Of a DNA stretch of 64,000 nt, positions 47,922 through 56,575 are shown in pieces. The position numbers were made by a program, and so were the translations under genes. Source of the DNA: Streptomyces sennicomposti. GTDB lineage: Bacteria > Actinomycetota > Actinomycetes > Streptomycetales > Streptomycetaceae. The DNA is taken from contig NZ_JAIOAB010000011.1 in NCBI RefSeq assembly GCF_019890635.1, forward strand, positions 1 to 64,000. Reading direction: 5' to 3'. The notes beneath the pieces are model-generated. The model saw only the letters and a list, made by a program, of their open reading frames with translations, was not told the DNA's origin and searched no databases. The first letter of the stretch is position 1. Each line of letters starts with the position of its first letter.

Positions 47922-49082
47922 ATGACCCCCGTCATCGAATCCGAAGAACAAAAGGACCTCCGCGCGGCGGTAGCCGCACTCGGCAAGCGCTACGGCCGCG
48001 ACTACATCGCCCGCACCGTCGCCGAAGGCCGCCACCCCGCCGAACTCTGGGCGGAGGCGGGCAAACTCGGCTACCTCGGCGTCAACCTCCCCGAGGAGTA
48101 CGGCGGAGGCGGTGGCGGCGTCACCGAACTGTCCATCGTCCTGGAGGAGCTGGGCGCCGCGGGCAGCCCCCTCCTCATGCTGGTGGTCTCACCGGCCATC
48201 TGCGGCACCGTCATCGCCCGCTTCGGCACCGAGGAGCAGAAGCGGACCTGGCTGCCCGGCATCGCCGACGGCACCCGCACCATGGCCTTCGGCATCACCG
48301 AGCCCGACGCCGGCTCCAACTCGCACCGCATCACCACCACCGCCCGCCGCGACGGCGACGACTGGCTGCTGACCGGCCGCAAGGTGTTCATCTCCGGCGT
48401 GGACATCGCCGACGCCGTGCTGATCGTCGGCCGCACCGAGGACGCCCGCACCGGCCGCCTCAAGCCGTGCCTGTTCATCGTGCCGCCGGACGCCGAGGGC
48501 TTCCAGCGCAACCCGATCGACATGGAACTGAACGCCGCCGAGAAGCAGTTCGAGCTGGTGCTGGACGACGTCCGGCTGCCCGCCGACGCGCTCGTCGGCG
48601 ACGAGGACGCAGGGCTCCTGCAACTGTTCGCCGGCCTCAACCCCGAGCGCATCATGACCGCCGCCTTCGCGATCGGCATGGGCCGCTACGCGCTCGGCCG
48701 CGCCCTCGACTACGCCCGTGAGCGCACCGTGTGGAAGACCCCCATCGGCGCCCACCAGGCCATCGCCCACCCGCTGGCCCGAGCCCACATCGACCTCGAA
48801 CTCGCCCGCCTGATGATGCAGAAGGCCGCCCACCTCTACGACGCGGGCGACGATGTCGGGGCGGGCGAGGCCGCCAACATGGCCAAGTACGCGGCCGGGG
48901 AAGCCTGCGTGAACGCCGTCGACCAGGCCGTGCACACCCTCGGCGGCAACGGCCTCACCCGCGAGTACGGACTCGCCTCGCTGATAACGGCCGCGCGCGT
49001 GGCTCGCATCGCACCGGTGAGCCGGGAGATGATTCTGAACTACGTCTCCCACCAGAGCCTGGGCCTGCCCAAGTCGTACTGA
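47922..49082 (+). CDS. Acyl-CoA dehydrogenase
   Basis: 386-residue FAD enzyme introducing the alpha-beta double bond into an acyl-CoA. Signatures: VNLPEEYGGGGGGVTELSIV, FGITEPDAGSNSHRI, TGRKVFISGVDIADAVLIVG, FAIGMGRYALGRALDYARER, and the FAD-binding tail AVHTLGGNGLTREYGL. ATG at 47922; 85 bases after the carboxylase alpha gene. Substrate chain not deducible; in the operon it could supply the unsaturated acyl-CoA that the carboxylase uses. Confidence 0.93.
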   Translation: MTPVIESEEQKDLRAAVAALGKRYGRDYIARTVAEGRHPAELWAEAGKLGYLGVNLPEEYGGGGGGVTELSIVLEELGAAGSPLLMLVVSPAICGTVIARFGTEEQKRTWLPGIADGTRTMAFGITEPDAGSNSHRITTTARRDGDDWLLTGRKVFISGVDIADAVLIVGRTEDARTGRLKPCLFIVPPDAEGFQRNPIDMELNAAEKQFELVLDDVRLPADALVGDEDAGLLQLFAGLNPERIMTAAFAIGMGRYALGRALDYARERTVWKTPIGAHQAIAHPLARAHIDLELARLMMQKAAHLYDAGDDVGAGEAANMAKYAAGEACVNAVDQAVHTLGGNGLTREYGLASLITAARVARIAPVSREMILNYVSHQSLGLPKSY

Positions 49083-49116
49083 CCCGCACCGCCCGACCCG
49101 CACCGCTCCGTACCCA

Positions 49117-49132
49117 CCCGCCGGCCGGCGGG
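49117..49132 (+). promoter_or_regulatory. 16-bp palindrome before the acyl-CoA synthetase start
   Basis: CCCGCCGGCCGGCGGG directly upstream of the GAGGAGGAA ribosome-binding site. It could form a hairpin that modulates translation or mark an internal operator. Confidence 0.35.
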
Positions 49133-49145
49133 GCGAGGAGGAACC

Positions 49146-50714
49146 GTGTTCCGCAGCGCGTACGCAGACGTTCCGGCAGTGGAACTGCCCATCCACGACG
49201 CCGTCCTGGGACACGCCGCCGAGTTCGGCGACGCGCCCGCACTGATCGACGGCACGGACGGCACCACCCTCACCTACGCACAGGTGGACCGCTTCCACCG
49301 CCGTGTCGCCGCCGCGCTCGCCGAGGCCGGCGTACGCAAGGGCGACGTCCTCGCCCTGCACAGCCCCAACACCGTGGCGTTCCCGATCGCGTTCTACGCG
49401 GCCACCCGCGCGGGCGCCACGGTCACCACCGTCCACCCCCTCGCCACCCCCGAGGAAGTGGCCAAACAGCTCACCGACTCGGGCGCCCGCTGGATCGTCA
49501 CCGTCTCGCCGCTGCTCCCGGCGGCGCGCCGGGCCGCCGAACTCGCCGGCGGCATCCGGGAGATCCTCGTCTGCGACAGCGCGCCCGGCCACCGCTCGCT
49601 GCTCGACCTGGTCGCCTCCACCGCGCCCGAACCGTCCGTCGCCGTCGATCCGGCGGCGGACGTCGCGGCCCTGCCGTACTCCTCGGGCACCACCGGCGTC
49701 CCCAAGGGCGTCATGCTCACCCACCGGCAGATCGCCACCAACCTCGCCCAACTGGACCCGGCGATCACTTCAGGCCCCGGCGAACGCATCCTCGCCGTCC
49801 TGCCGTTCTTCCACATCTACGGCCTCACCGCCCTGATGAACGCGCCCCTGCGCAAGGGCGCCACCGTCGTCGTCCTGCCCCGCTTCGAGCTGGAGACCTT
49901 CCTCGCCGCGATCCAGAACCACCGCATCACCGGCCTGTACGTCGCCCCGCCGATCGTCCTCGCCCTCGCCAAGCACCCGGCGGTGGACGGCTACGACCTG
50001 TCCTCGCTGCGGTACGTCATCAGCGCGGCCGCACCCCTGGACGCCGAACTCGCCGCCGCCTGCTCCCGGCGGCTCGGCCTGCCGCCGGTCGGCCAGGCCT
50101 ACGGCATGACGGAACTGTCCCCGGGCACCCACGTCACCCCGCCCGACGCCCTGGAGAAGGCCCCGCCCGGCACCGTCGGCAGGCTCATCGCCGGCACCGA
50201 GATGCGGATCGTCTCCCTCGACGACCCCCGAGCCGACCTCGGCGTGGGCGAGCCCGGCGAGATCCTCATCCGCGGACCGCAGGTCATGAAGGGCTACCTG
50301 GGCCGCCCCGACGCCACCGCCGCCATGATCGACGCCGACGGCTGGCTGCACACCGGGGACGTCGGCCACGTCGACGCCGACGGCTGGCTCTTCGTCGTGG
50401 ACCGCGTCAAGGAACTCATCAAGTACAAGGGCTACCAGGTGGCCCCCGCCGAACTGGAGGCCCTGCTGCTCACCCACCCCGCCGTCGCCGACGCCGCCGT
50501 CATCGGCGAGAGAAACGACGACGGCAACGAGATCCCGCACGCCCACGTCGTCCGCCGCGCCGGCGCCGGCGAGCTGACCGAGGCGGACGTGATGGCGTAC
50601 GTCGCCGAACGCGTCGCCCCCTACAAACGCGTCCGCAAGGTCACCTTCATCGACGCCGTGCCGCGCGCCGTCTCCGGCAAGATCCTGCGCCGGCAGCTCA
50701 GGGAGCGCCCGTGA
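49146..50714 (+). CDS. 4-coumarate-CoA ligase family AMP-dependent acyl-CoA synthetase
   Basis: 522-residue adenylate-forming enzyme activating a carboxylic acid to its CoA ester. AMP-binding motif LPYSSGTTGVPKGVMLTHRQ, FFHIYGLTALMN, YGMTELSPGTHV, hinge LHTGDVGHVDADGWLFVVDR, and the C-terminal catalytic Lys in VSGKILRRQL. Belongs to the Streptomyces 4CL-like group; the physiological acid may be aromatic or branched/terpenoid. GTG at 49146 with a strong Shine-Dalgarno. Overlaps the crotonase start by 4 bases. Confidence 0.92.
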   Translation: MFRSAYADVPAVELPIHDAVLGHAAEFGDAPALIDGTDGTTLTYAQVDRFHRRVAAALAEAGVRKGDVLALHSPNTVAFPIAFYAATRAGATVTTVHPLATPEEVAKQLTDSGARWIVTVSPLLPAARRAAELAGGIREILVCDSAPGHRSLLDLVASTAPEPSVAVDPAADVAALPYSSGTTGVPKGVMLTHRQIATNLAQLDPAITSGPGERILAVLPFFHIYGLTALMNAPLRKGATVVVLPRFELETFLAAIQNHRITGLYVAPPIVLALAKHPAVDGYDLSSLRYVISAAAPLDAELAAACSRRLGLPPVGQAYGMTELSPGTHVTPPDALEKAPPGTVGRLIAGTEMRIVSLDDPRADLGVGEPGEILIRGPQVMKGYLGRPDATAAMIDADGWLHTGDVGHVDADGWLFVVDRVKELIKYKGYQVAPAELEALLLTHPAVADAAVIGERNDDGNEIPHAHVVRRAGAGELTEADVMAYVAERVAPYKRVRKVTFIDAVPRAVSGKILRRQLRERP

Positions 50715-51448
50715 CCGCCCTCGTCGGCCGCGACCGCACCCGCGGCATCGCCACCCTCAGCCTGGACTCGGCCGCCACCCGCAACGCCCTGTCCGCCGCC
50801 CTGGTCGGCGAACTCGCCGACGCGCTCGCCGAGTGCGGCGAGGACGGCGAGGTGCGCGCCGTCGTCCTCACCCACAGCGGCACCACGTTCTGCGCCGGGG
50901 CCGACCTGCGCGACCCGCCCGACCCGGACGCGCTGGTCGCGCTGCTGCGCCAGATCGTGGCCGTGCCCAAGCCCGTCGTCGCCCGCGTCACCGGGCACGT
51001 CCGCGCCGGGGGCCTCGGGCTCCTGGCCGCCTGCGACATCACCGCCGCGGCCACCACGGCCACCTTCGCCTTCACCGAGGTGCGCATCGGGGTCGCGCCC
51101 GCCGTGATCTCCATGACCGTGCTGCCCCGAGCCGACCCGCGCGCCGTCGCCCGCCACTACCTCACCGGCGAGCGCTTCGACGCCGCCGAAGCCGTACGCG
51201 TCGGTCTGCTCACCGCCGCCGGCGACGACGTGGACGCCGTCCTCGCCCCCGTCCTGGACGGACTGCGCAAGGCCTCGCCGCAGGGCCTGGCCGAGACGAA
51301 GCGGCTGCTCACGGCTAAGGTGCTGGAGACCATCGACCGGGAGGCGGCCGACCTGACCGCGCTCTCGGCGCGGCTGTTCAGCTCCGACCAGGCCAGGGAG
51401 GGGATGACGGCCTTCCTCGAACGACGGGATGCCGCATGGGCGCTGTGA
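50711..51448 (+). CDS. Enoyl-CoA hydratase/isomerase family protein
   Basis: 245-residue crotonase-fold enzyme. Oxyanion-hole segments SGTTFCAGADLRDP and GHVRAGGLGLLAACDI. The first catalytic Glu is present (FAFTEVRIGVAP) but the second expected position, in AVARHYLTGE, is His, so it may act as a hydrolase, lyase or isomerase rather than a classical hydratase. GTG at 50711 overlaps the synthetase stop; its own end overlaps the TetR gene by 13 bases. Confidence 0.9.
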   Translation: MTALVGRDRTRGIATLSLDSAATRNALSAALVGELADALAECGEDGEVRAVVLTHSGTTFCAGADLRDPPDPDALVALLRQIVAVPKPVVARVTGHVRAGGLGLLAACDITAAATTATFAFTEVRIGVAPAVISMTVLPRADPRAVARHYLTGERFDAAEAVRVGLLTAAGDDVDAVLAPVLDGLRKASPQGLAETKRLLTAKVLETIDREAADLTALSARLFSSDQAREGMTAFLERRDAAWAL

Positions 51449-52047
51449 GCGCAGCCGACCGCCGCCCCAAGCAGGACCGCAGCCGCGCCACCCGGCAGCG
51501 GCTGCTGGAGGCCGCTGTGGCCTGCCTCGCCGAGCACGGCTGGGCGGGCTCCACGGTGTCCGTCGTCGCCGAACGCGCCGGCGTCTCCCGCGGCGCCGCG
51601 CAGCACCACTTCCCCACCCGCGAGGACCTGTTCACGGCCGCCGTCGAGTACGTCGCCGAGGAACGCTCCACCGCCCTCACCGCCCTGTTCCCGCAGGGCG
51701 GCGAGGGCCCCGCCGGCGACCGCCGGGCCGTCGTCGCCGCCCTCGTCGGCCTCTACACCGGCCCCCTCTTCCGCGCCGCCCTGCACCTGTGGGTGGCCGC
51801 CTCCAACGAGGACCAGCTGCGCCCCCGCGTCACCGAGCTGGAGGCCCGCGTCGGCCGCGAGTCCCACCGCATGGCCGTGGAACTGCTCGGCGCCGACGAG
51901 TCCCGCCCCGGCGTCCGCGAGACCGTCCAGGGCTTCCTCGACATGGCCCGCGGCCTGGGCCTGGCCACCCTCCTCACCGACGACAGCGCCCGCCGCGAAC
52001 GCGTCGTCGTCCAGTGGGCCGCCCTCCTCGACGAGGCCCTCGGCTGA
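51436..52047 (+). CDS. TetR-family regulator of the acyl-CoA operon
   Basis: 203 residues. N-terminal HTH: RATRQRLLEAAVACLAEHGW, then VAERAGVSRGAAQHHFPTRE with the TetR recognition helix. The C-terminal ligand domain is all-helical. Last gene of the operon and overlapping the preceding crotonase gene, so it is made in step with the enzymes, which fits feedback control by a pathway acyl-CoA. The palindrome CAAGCATGCTTG at 41698-41709 is the best candidate operator. Confidence 0.92.
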   Translation: MGAVSAADRRPKQDRSRATRQRLLEAAVACLAEHGWAGSTVSVVAERAGVSRGAAQHHFPTREDLFTAAVEYVAEERSTALTALFPQGGEGPAGDRRAVVAALVGLYTGPLFRAALHLWVAASNEDQLRPRVTELEARVGRESHRMAVELLGADESRPGVRETVQGFLDMARGLGLATLLTDDSARRERVVVQWAALLDEALG

Positions 52048-52147
52048 GCACCGGCCCGCGGCGGCCGACGGGACGCCCCGTAAGAGGGTGCGGGAAAACG
52101 TGAACCGGGCCACACCGGCGGCGGCCGGGCCGCAGTAACCTGTGCGC

Positions 52148-52225
52148 ATGCCTGCGATGCTCGTCCGACGCCGCCACGTGGACTACGTGCGCGTCACGAG
52201 CATGGGCTGTCGGCGCTCCGCCTGA
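52148..52225 (+). CDS. Cysteine-type leader peptide
   Basis: 25-codon ORF beginning MPAMLVRRRHVDYVRVTSMG and ending CRRSA. The RRRHVDxxRVTS..C pattern is that of the small leader peptides placed before sulphur-metabolism genes in Streptomyces, which usually read RHVDLCR...SxxC. A single Cys codon precedes the last four codons, as expected for a ribosome-stalling attenuator responding to cysteine supply. The promoter-like cagtaacct and the very short distance to ATG suggest a leaderless start. The next gene begins 165 bases later. Confidence 0.75.
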   Translation: MPAMLVRRRHVDYVRVTSMGCRRSA

Positions 52226-52390
52226 CCCCCGCCCCGCAGGGACCTTCTGCCGTCCCTCGCCGCCGCGGCGCCCGAGCGGCGCGCCCCCACCGGCACCCCG
52301 GCCCACCCGGTCTCTCCCACCCCGGCCTCCGCGGCCGCCCGCCCACCCACGACGGGCGGCCCGGACCCCCGTACACCCCGCGGACTCCTC

Positions 52391-53419
52391 ATGACCCACA
52401 CGGCGACGAACCCGTCGTACCAGCAGCTGCCCGTCATCGACCTCGCCGCGGCCGACCGCGGCCCCCAGGCGCGGGCCCTGCTCCACGCCCAACTGCACAG
52501 CGCCGCCCACGACGTGGGCTTCTTCCAGCTCGTCGGGCACGGCGTCACCCAGGCCGAGACCGACGCCCTGCTCACCGCCATGCACGCCTTCTTCAAGCTG
52601 CCCGAGGCCGACCGCCTCGCCCTGGACAACGTGCGCTCCCCGCACTTCCGCGGCTACACCCGCACCGGCGACGAACGCACCGCGGGCGCCCGCGACTGGC
52701 GCGACCAGCTCGACATAGGCGCCGAACGGCCCGCCCGCGTCCCCGCGCCCGGCGAGCCCGCCTACTGGTGGCTCCAGGGCCCCAACCAGTGGCCGGCCGC
52801 CCTGCCCGAACTGCGCACCGCCGCCCTGCACTGGATCGACCGGCTCAGCGGCGTCGCCCGCAGGCTGCTGCACGAACTGCTCACCGCCATCGGCGCCCCC
52901 GCCGACTTCTACGACCCGGTCTTCGGCGAGCACGCCCACCCGCAGCTCAAACTCGTCCGCTACCCCGGCAGCGCCGACGACGGCACAGGCCAGGGCGTCG
53001 GCGCGCACAAGGACTACGGCTTCCTCACCCTGCTGCTCCAGGACGAGATCGGCGGGCTCCAGGTGCAGCGCGAGGACGGGCGCTTCCACGACGTGCCGCC
53101 GATCCCGGGCGCGTTCGTCGTGAACCTCGGCGAGCTGCTGGAGGTGGCCACCAACGGCTACCTGCTGGCCACCAACCACCGCGTGGTCTCCCCGCCCGGC
53201 GCCACCGAGCGGTTCTCCGTGCCGTTCTTCTACAACCCGCGCCTGGACGCCCGGGTGGCCCCGCTGCCCTTCCCGCACGCCACCACCGCGCCCGGCGTCA
53301 CCGACGACCCGGACAACCCGCTGTTCGCCGAGTACGGCTACAACGAGCTGAAGGGCAAGCTGCGCGCCCACCCCCTGGTCGCCCGCCGGCACCACGCGGA
53401 GCTGCTGAGCCCCGCGTGA
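52391..53419 (+). CDS. 2-oxoglutarate/Fe(II)-dependent oxygenase (isopenicillin N synthase family)
   Basis: 342-residue non-haem iron oxygenase. DIOX_N: QQLPVIDLAAADRG and GFFQLVGHGVTQAE. Iron ligands in GVGAHKDYGFLTLLLQ (HxD) and TNHRVVSPPG (second His); RFSVPFFYNP supplies the RxS co-substrate motif, so 2-oxoglutarate is the likely co-substrate. ATG at 52391. The upstream Cys-type leader peptide suggests that the enzyme is used when sulphur is limiting, for example on a sulphur-bearing compound; that is inference. Converges with citrate synthase. Confidence 0.92.
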   Translation: MTHTATNPSYQQLPVIDLAAADRGPQARALLHAQLHSAAHDVGFFQLVGHGVTQAETDALLTAMHAFFKLPEADRLALDNVRSPHFRGYTRTGDERTAGARDWRDQLDIGAERPARVPAPGEPAYWWLQGPNQWPAALPELRTAALHWIDRLSGVARRLLHELLTAIGAPADFYDPVFGEHAHPQLKLVRYPGSADDGTGQGVGAHKDYGFLTLLLQDEIGGLQVQREDGRFHDVPPIPGAFVVNLGELLEVATNGYLLATNHRVVSPPGATERFSVPFFYNPRLDARVAPLPFPHATTAPGVTDDPDNPLFAEYGYNELKGKLRAHPLVARRHHAELLSPA

Positions 53420-53430
53420 TGCCCTGACGT

Positions 53431-53452
53431 ACGCCCGGTCGTCCTCGGGCGT
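53431..53452. terminator. Terminator between oxygenase and citrate synthase genes
   Basis: acgcccg / cgggcgt with an 8-base loop between converging stops. Confidence 0.6.
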
Positions 53453-53458
53453 GTCCCG

Positions 53459-54559
53459 TCAGTGCGCGATGTCCTCGTAGCCCGCCACCTCGCGCGGGCT
53501 GCGCGGACCGGGGCCGATGTAGCGGGCCGAGGGCCGCACCAGGCGGCCGGTGCGCTTCTGCTCCAGGATGTGCGCCGACCAGCCCGCGGTCCGCGCGCAC
53601 GTGAACATCGACGTGAACATGTGCGCCGGCACCTCGGCGAAGTCCAGCATGATCGCCGCCCAGAACTCCACGTTCGTGGCCAGCACCCGGTCCGGGCGGC
53701 GGTTGTGCAGCTCCTCCAGCGCCGCCTTCTCCAGCGCCTCGGCCACCTCGAACCGCGGCGCGCCCAGCTCCTTCGCGGTCCGCCGCAGCACCCGCGCGCG
53801 CGGGTCCTCCGCCCGGTACACCCGGTGGCCGAAGCCCATCAGCCGCTCGCCGCGGTCCAGGGTCCGCTTCACATAGCCCACCGCGTCGCCGGTCCGCTCG
53901 ATCTCCTCGATCATGCCGAGCACCCGGGAGGGCGCGCCGCCGTGCAGCGGGCCGGACATCGCGCCCACCGCGCCCGACAGGGCGGCGGCCACGTCCGCGC
54001 CGGTGGAGGCGATCACGCGGGCGGTGAACGTGGAGGCGTTCATGCCGTGCTCGGCGGCGGAGGACCAGTAGGCGTCCACGGCCGCCACGTGCTTGGGGTC
54101 GGGCTCGCCGCGCCAGCGGATCATGAACCGCTCGGTGATGGAGTGCGCCTTGTCGATCTCGCGCTGCGGCACCATCGGCAGGCCCTGCCCGCGCGCCGAC
54201 TGCGCCACGTACGACAGCGCCATCACGGCCGCCCGCGCCAGGTCGTCGCGGGCCTGCTCGGCGTCGATGTCCAGCAGCGGCTTCAGCCCCCACACCGGGG
54301 CGAGCATGGCCAGCGCCGACTGCACGTCCACCCGGATGTCACCCGAGTGCACCGGGATCGGGAACGGCTCGGCCGGCGGCAGCCCGGGGTTGAAGGCGCC
54401 GTCGACGAGCAGCCCCCACACATGGCCGAAGGAGACGTGGCCGACCAGCTCCTCGATGTCGACGCCCCGGTAGCGGAGGGCGCCGCCCTCCTTGTCCGGT
54501 TCGGCGATCTCCGTCTCGAACGCGACGACTCCCTCGAGCCCGGGTACGAAGTCGGACAT
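53459..54559 (-). CDS. Citrate synthase 2
   Basis: 366-residue citrate (or 2-methylcitrate) synthase condensing acetyl-CoA (propionyl-CoA) with oxaloacetate. Markers: GVVAFETEIAEPDKEGGALR at the N-terminus, SAAEHGMNASTFTARVIAST (His region), GPLHGGAPSRVLGMIEEIER, MGFGHRVYRAEDPRARVLRR (second catalytic His) and TNVEFWAAIMLDFAEV (near the catalytic Asp). Start ATG 54559 (MSDFVPGLEG) has GGAGCC upstream; an open frame upstream lacks homology. Divergent from pdxH. Streptomyces carry several paralogues, hence citrate synthase 2. Confidence 0.92.
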   Translation of the reverse strand: MSDFVPGLEGVVAFETEIAEPDKEGGALRYRGVDIEELVGHVSFGHVWGLLVDGAFNPGLPPAEPFPIPVHSGDIRVDVQSALAMLAPVWGLKPLLDIDAEQARDDLARAAVMALSYVAQSARGQGLPMVPQREIDKAHSITERFMIRWRGEPDPKHVAAVDAYWSSAAEHGMNASTFTARVIASTGADVAAALSGAVGAMSGPLHGGAPSRVLGMIEEIERTGDAVGYVKRTLDRGERLMGFGHRVYRAEDPRARVLRRTAKELGAPRFEVAEALEKAALEELHNRRPDRVLATNVEFWAAIMLDFAEVPAHMFTSMFTCARTAGWSAHILEQKRTGRLVRPSARYIGPGPRSPREVAGYEDIAH

Positions 54560-54764
54560 CAGGCGGCTCCTCGTGGTCTGTGCGGCAGATGGTGCGGTGG
54601 GGGCGACGGCCGGGCCGTCGAAGGTACGGAAGCGGATCTGCGTGCGCGCCCGCCGGTACGGCTCCGCGGCCGTGTCCTGCGGCTCGCGGTCCGGGGCGGT
54701 CATCCCTTGTGTGCCCCGTGCGGTCGGCGCTCACCCAACCGGTACGGCAGCAGCACGATATCCC

Positions 54765-54804
54765 CGAGTGCCACCTTTGGGGAGAGTGCGCGGCACTCGG
54801 TGCC
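54765..54804. promoter_or_regulatory. Inverted repeats between citrate synthase and pdxH
   Basis: CGAGTGCC (54765-54772) / GGCACTCG (54792-54799), with an overlapping GGCAC-TCG-GTGCC dyad (54792-54804). The position suits an operator controlling either divergent gene. Confidence 0.4.
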
Positions 54805-54861
54805 ACGCAGTGACGAAGGACACCCGGGGGCCCCGGGCCGCCGATACGGCAAGATGACCGC

Positions 54862-55539
54862 GTGACCGACCGAGCAGCCGGAGAATCCGCGTCCCTCGAC
54901 CTCGCCGCCATGCGCAAGCACTACCGGCACGAGGGCCTCACCGAGACCGACCTGGCCGACACGCCCGTGGCGCAGTTCGCCCACTGGTTCGGGCAGGCCG
55001 CCGCCGAGGGCCACCTGTTCGAGCCCAACGCCATGATCGTCTCCACGGCGGACGCCCAGGGCCGCCCCAGCTCCCGCACGGTGCTGCTCAAGGGCTTCGA
55101 CGAACAGGGCTTCGTCTTCTACACCAACTACGACTCCCGCAAGGCCCGCGACCTCGCCGAGAACCCGTACGTCTCGCTGCTCTTCCCCTGGCACCCGATG
55201 GCCCGCCAGGTCATCGTCCAGGGCGTCGCCCGCCGCACCGGACGCGACGAGACCGCCGCCTACTTCCGCACCCGCCCGCACGGCTCCCAGCTCGGCGCGT
55301 GGGCCAGCGCCCAGTCCACGGTGATCGCCACCCGCGGCGCCCTCGACGCCGCCTACGCCGAACTCGCCGCCCGCTACCCCGAGGGCGAGCAGGTCCCCGT
55401 ACCGCCGCACTGGGGCGGCTTCCGGGTCGCACCCCGCTCGGTCGAGTTCTGGCAGGGCCGCGAGAACCGCCTCCACGACCGCCTGCGCTACGTCGCCGAA
55501 CCCGACGGCGGCTGGCGGGTGGAACGGCTCTGCCCCTGA
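54862..55539 (+). CDS. pdxH: Pyridoxamine 5'-phosphate oxidase
   Basis: 225-residue FMN enzyme making pyridoxal 5'-phosphate from pyridoxine/pyridoxamine phosphate. Characteristic segments: [94 protein letters not shown], and the C-terminal [18 protein letters not shown]. Full length. GTG at 54862. Confidence 0.95.
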   Translation: MTDRAAGESASLDLAAMRKHYRHEGLTETDLADTPVAQFAHWFGQAAAEGHLFEPNAMIVSTADAQGRPSSRTVLLKGFDEQGFVFYTNYDSRKARDLAENPYVSLLFPWHPMARQVIVQGVARRTGRDETAAYFRTRPHGSQLGAWASAQSTVIATRGALDAAYAELAARYPEGEQVPVPPHWGGFRVAPRSVEFWQGRENRLHDRLRYVAEPDGGWRVERLCP

Positions 55540-55572
55540 GGGGACTTCCGCCGGGGCGGCGGGTGGGCCGTA

Positions 55573-55596
55573 TTGACACGGCTGTGGTCCAGACCT
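55573..55596 (+). promoter_or_regulatory. Promoter -35 with overlapping DasR-type operator
   Basis: TTGACA (55573-55578) followed by TGGTCCAGACCT (55585-55596), which matches the DasR consensus TGGTCTAGACCA at 10 of 12 positions. The site lies in the spacer downstream of the -35, suitable for repression relieved by glucosamine-6-phosphate. Confidence 0.7.
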
Positions 55597-55643
55597 CACC
55601 GTGATCGCGACGCGCAGACACCCCCCGAAGGGACGGAACCCGC

Positions 55644-56399
55644 ATGAGCGACCGTACGCCCGCCGGCCAGTTCTTCGACGCGGCCATCGGCCTGCTCCAG
55701 CGGGTCCGCGACGAGGAGGCCGACGCCATCACGGCCGCCGGCACCCTCCTCGCCGACACCGTCGCCGACGGCGGCCGCCTCTTCGCCTTCGGCGCCGGCC
55801 ACTCCTCCCTCGCCGCCCAGGACGTCGTCTACCGCGCCGGCGGACTCGCCCTGATGAACCTGCTCGCCGTCCCCGGCGCCGTCGGCGTCGACGTCATGCC
55901 CGCCACCCTCGGCTCCGCCCTGGAACGCGTCGACGGACTCGCCGCCGCCGTCCTCGACAGCTCCCCGATCCGGTCCGGCGACGCCCTCGTGATCGTCTCC
56001 CTGTCCGGCCGCAACGCCCTGCCCGTCGAGATGGCCCTGAACGCCCGCGCCCTCGGCATCAAGGTCGTCGGCGTCACCTCCGTCGCCTACGCCACCCAGA
56101 CCACCTCACGGCACGTCTCCGGGACGTACCTGAAGGACCACTGCGACATCGTCCTCGACTCCAAGATCGCCGTCGGCGACGCGGAACTCACCCTCGACAC
56201 CGTCCCGGCGCCCTTCGCGCCCGCCTCCACCGTCGTCACCTCCGCCCTGATGCAGGCCGTCATGGCCACCGCCGCCGGGGCCCTCGCCGACCGCGGCATC
56301 GAACCCCCGCTGCTGCGCTCCGGCAACGTCGACGGCGGCCACGACTGGAACGCCCGCGTCTTCGACCAGTACGCCGACCGGATCTTCTACCGCCGCTGA
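55644..56399 (+). CDS. SIS (sugar isomerase) domain protein
   Basis: 251 residues with one SIS phosphosugar-binding domain: RLFAFGAGHSSLAAQDVVYR and ALVIVSLSGRNALPVEMALN (the Ser-rich phosphosugar loop), then IKVVGVTSVAYATQ. SIS proteins isomerise or sense phosphosugars; this stand-alone form could act on amino-sugar phosphates. The DasR-type operator upstream places it with N-acetylglucosamine/chitin metabolism. C-terminal NVDGGHDWNARVFDQYADRI is family-specific. ATG at 55644. Confidence 0.9.
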   Translation: MSDRTPAGQFFDAAIGLLQRVRDEEADAITAAGTLLADTVADGGRLFAFGAGHSSLAAQDVVYRAGGLALMNLLAVPGAVGVDVMPATLGSALERVDGLAAAVLDSSPIRSGDALVIVSLSGRNALPVEMALNARALGIKVVGVTSVAYATQTTSRHVSGTYLKDHCDIVLDSKIAVGDAELTLDTVPAPFAPASTVVTSALMQAVMATAAGALADRGIEPPLLRSGNVDGGHDWNARVFDQYADRIFYRR

Positions 56400-56575
56400 C
56401 CCCCTCCCGCCGCCGCCGGGCGGGCCCCGCCCGGACCGCGCGGCCATGGACCGGCCGAGAAGTGCCCCCAACTTGCGGGAATCCGATGTGTGCTGTGTCA
56501 CGTTCAAGTTGAATGATGGCCAGTGAGTGAAACGACGCGGCACGACGCGCCGACGCAGCCTGCAGGGGGTCCAGG

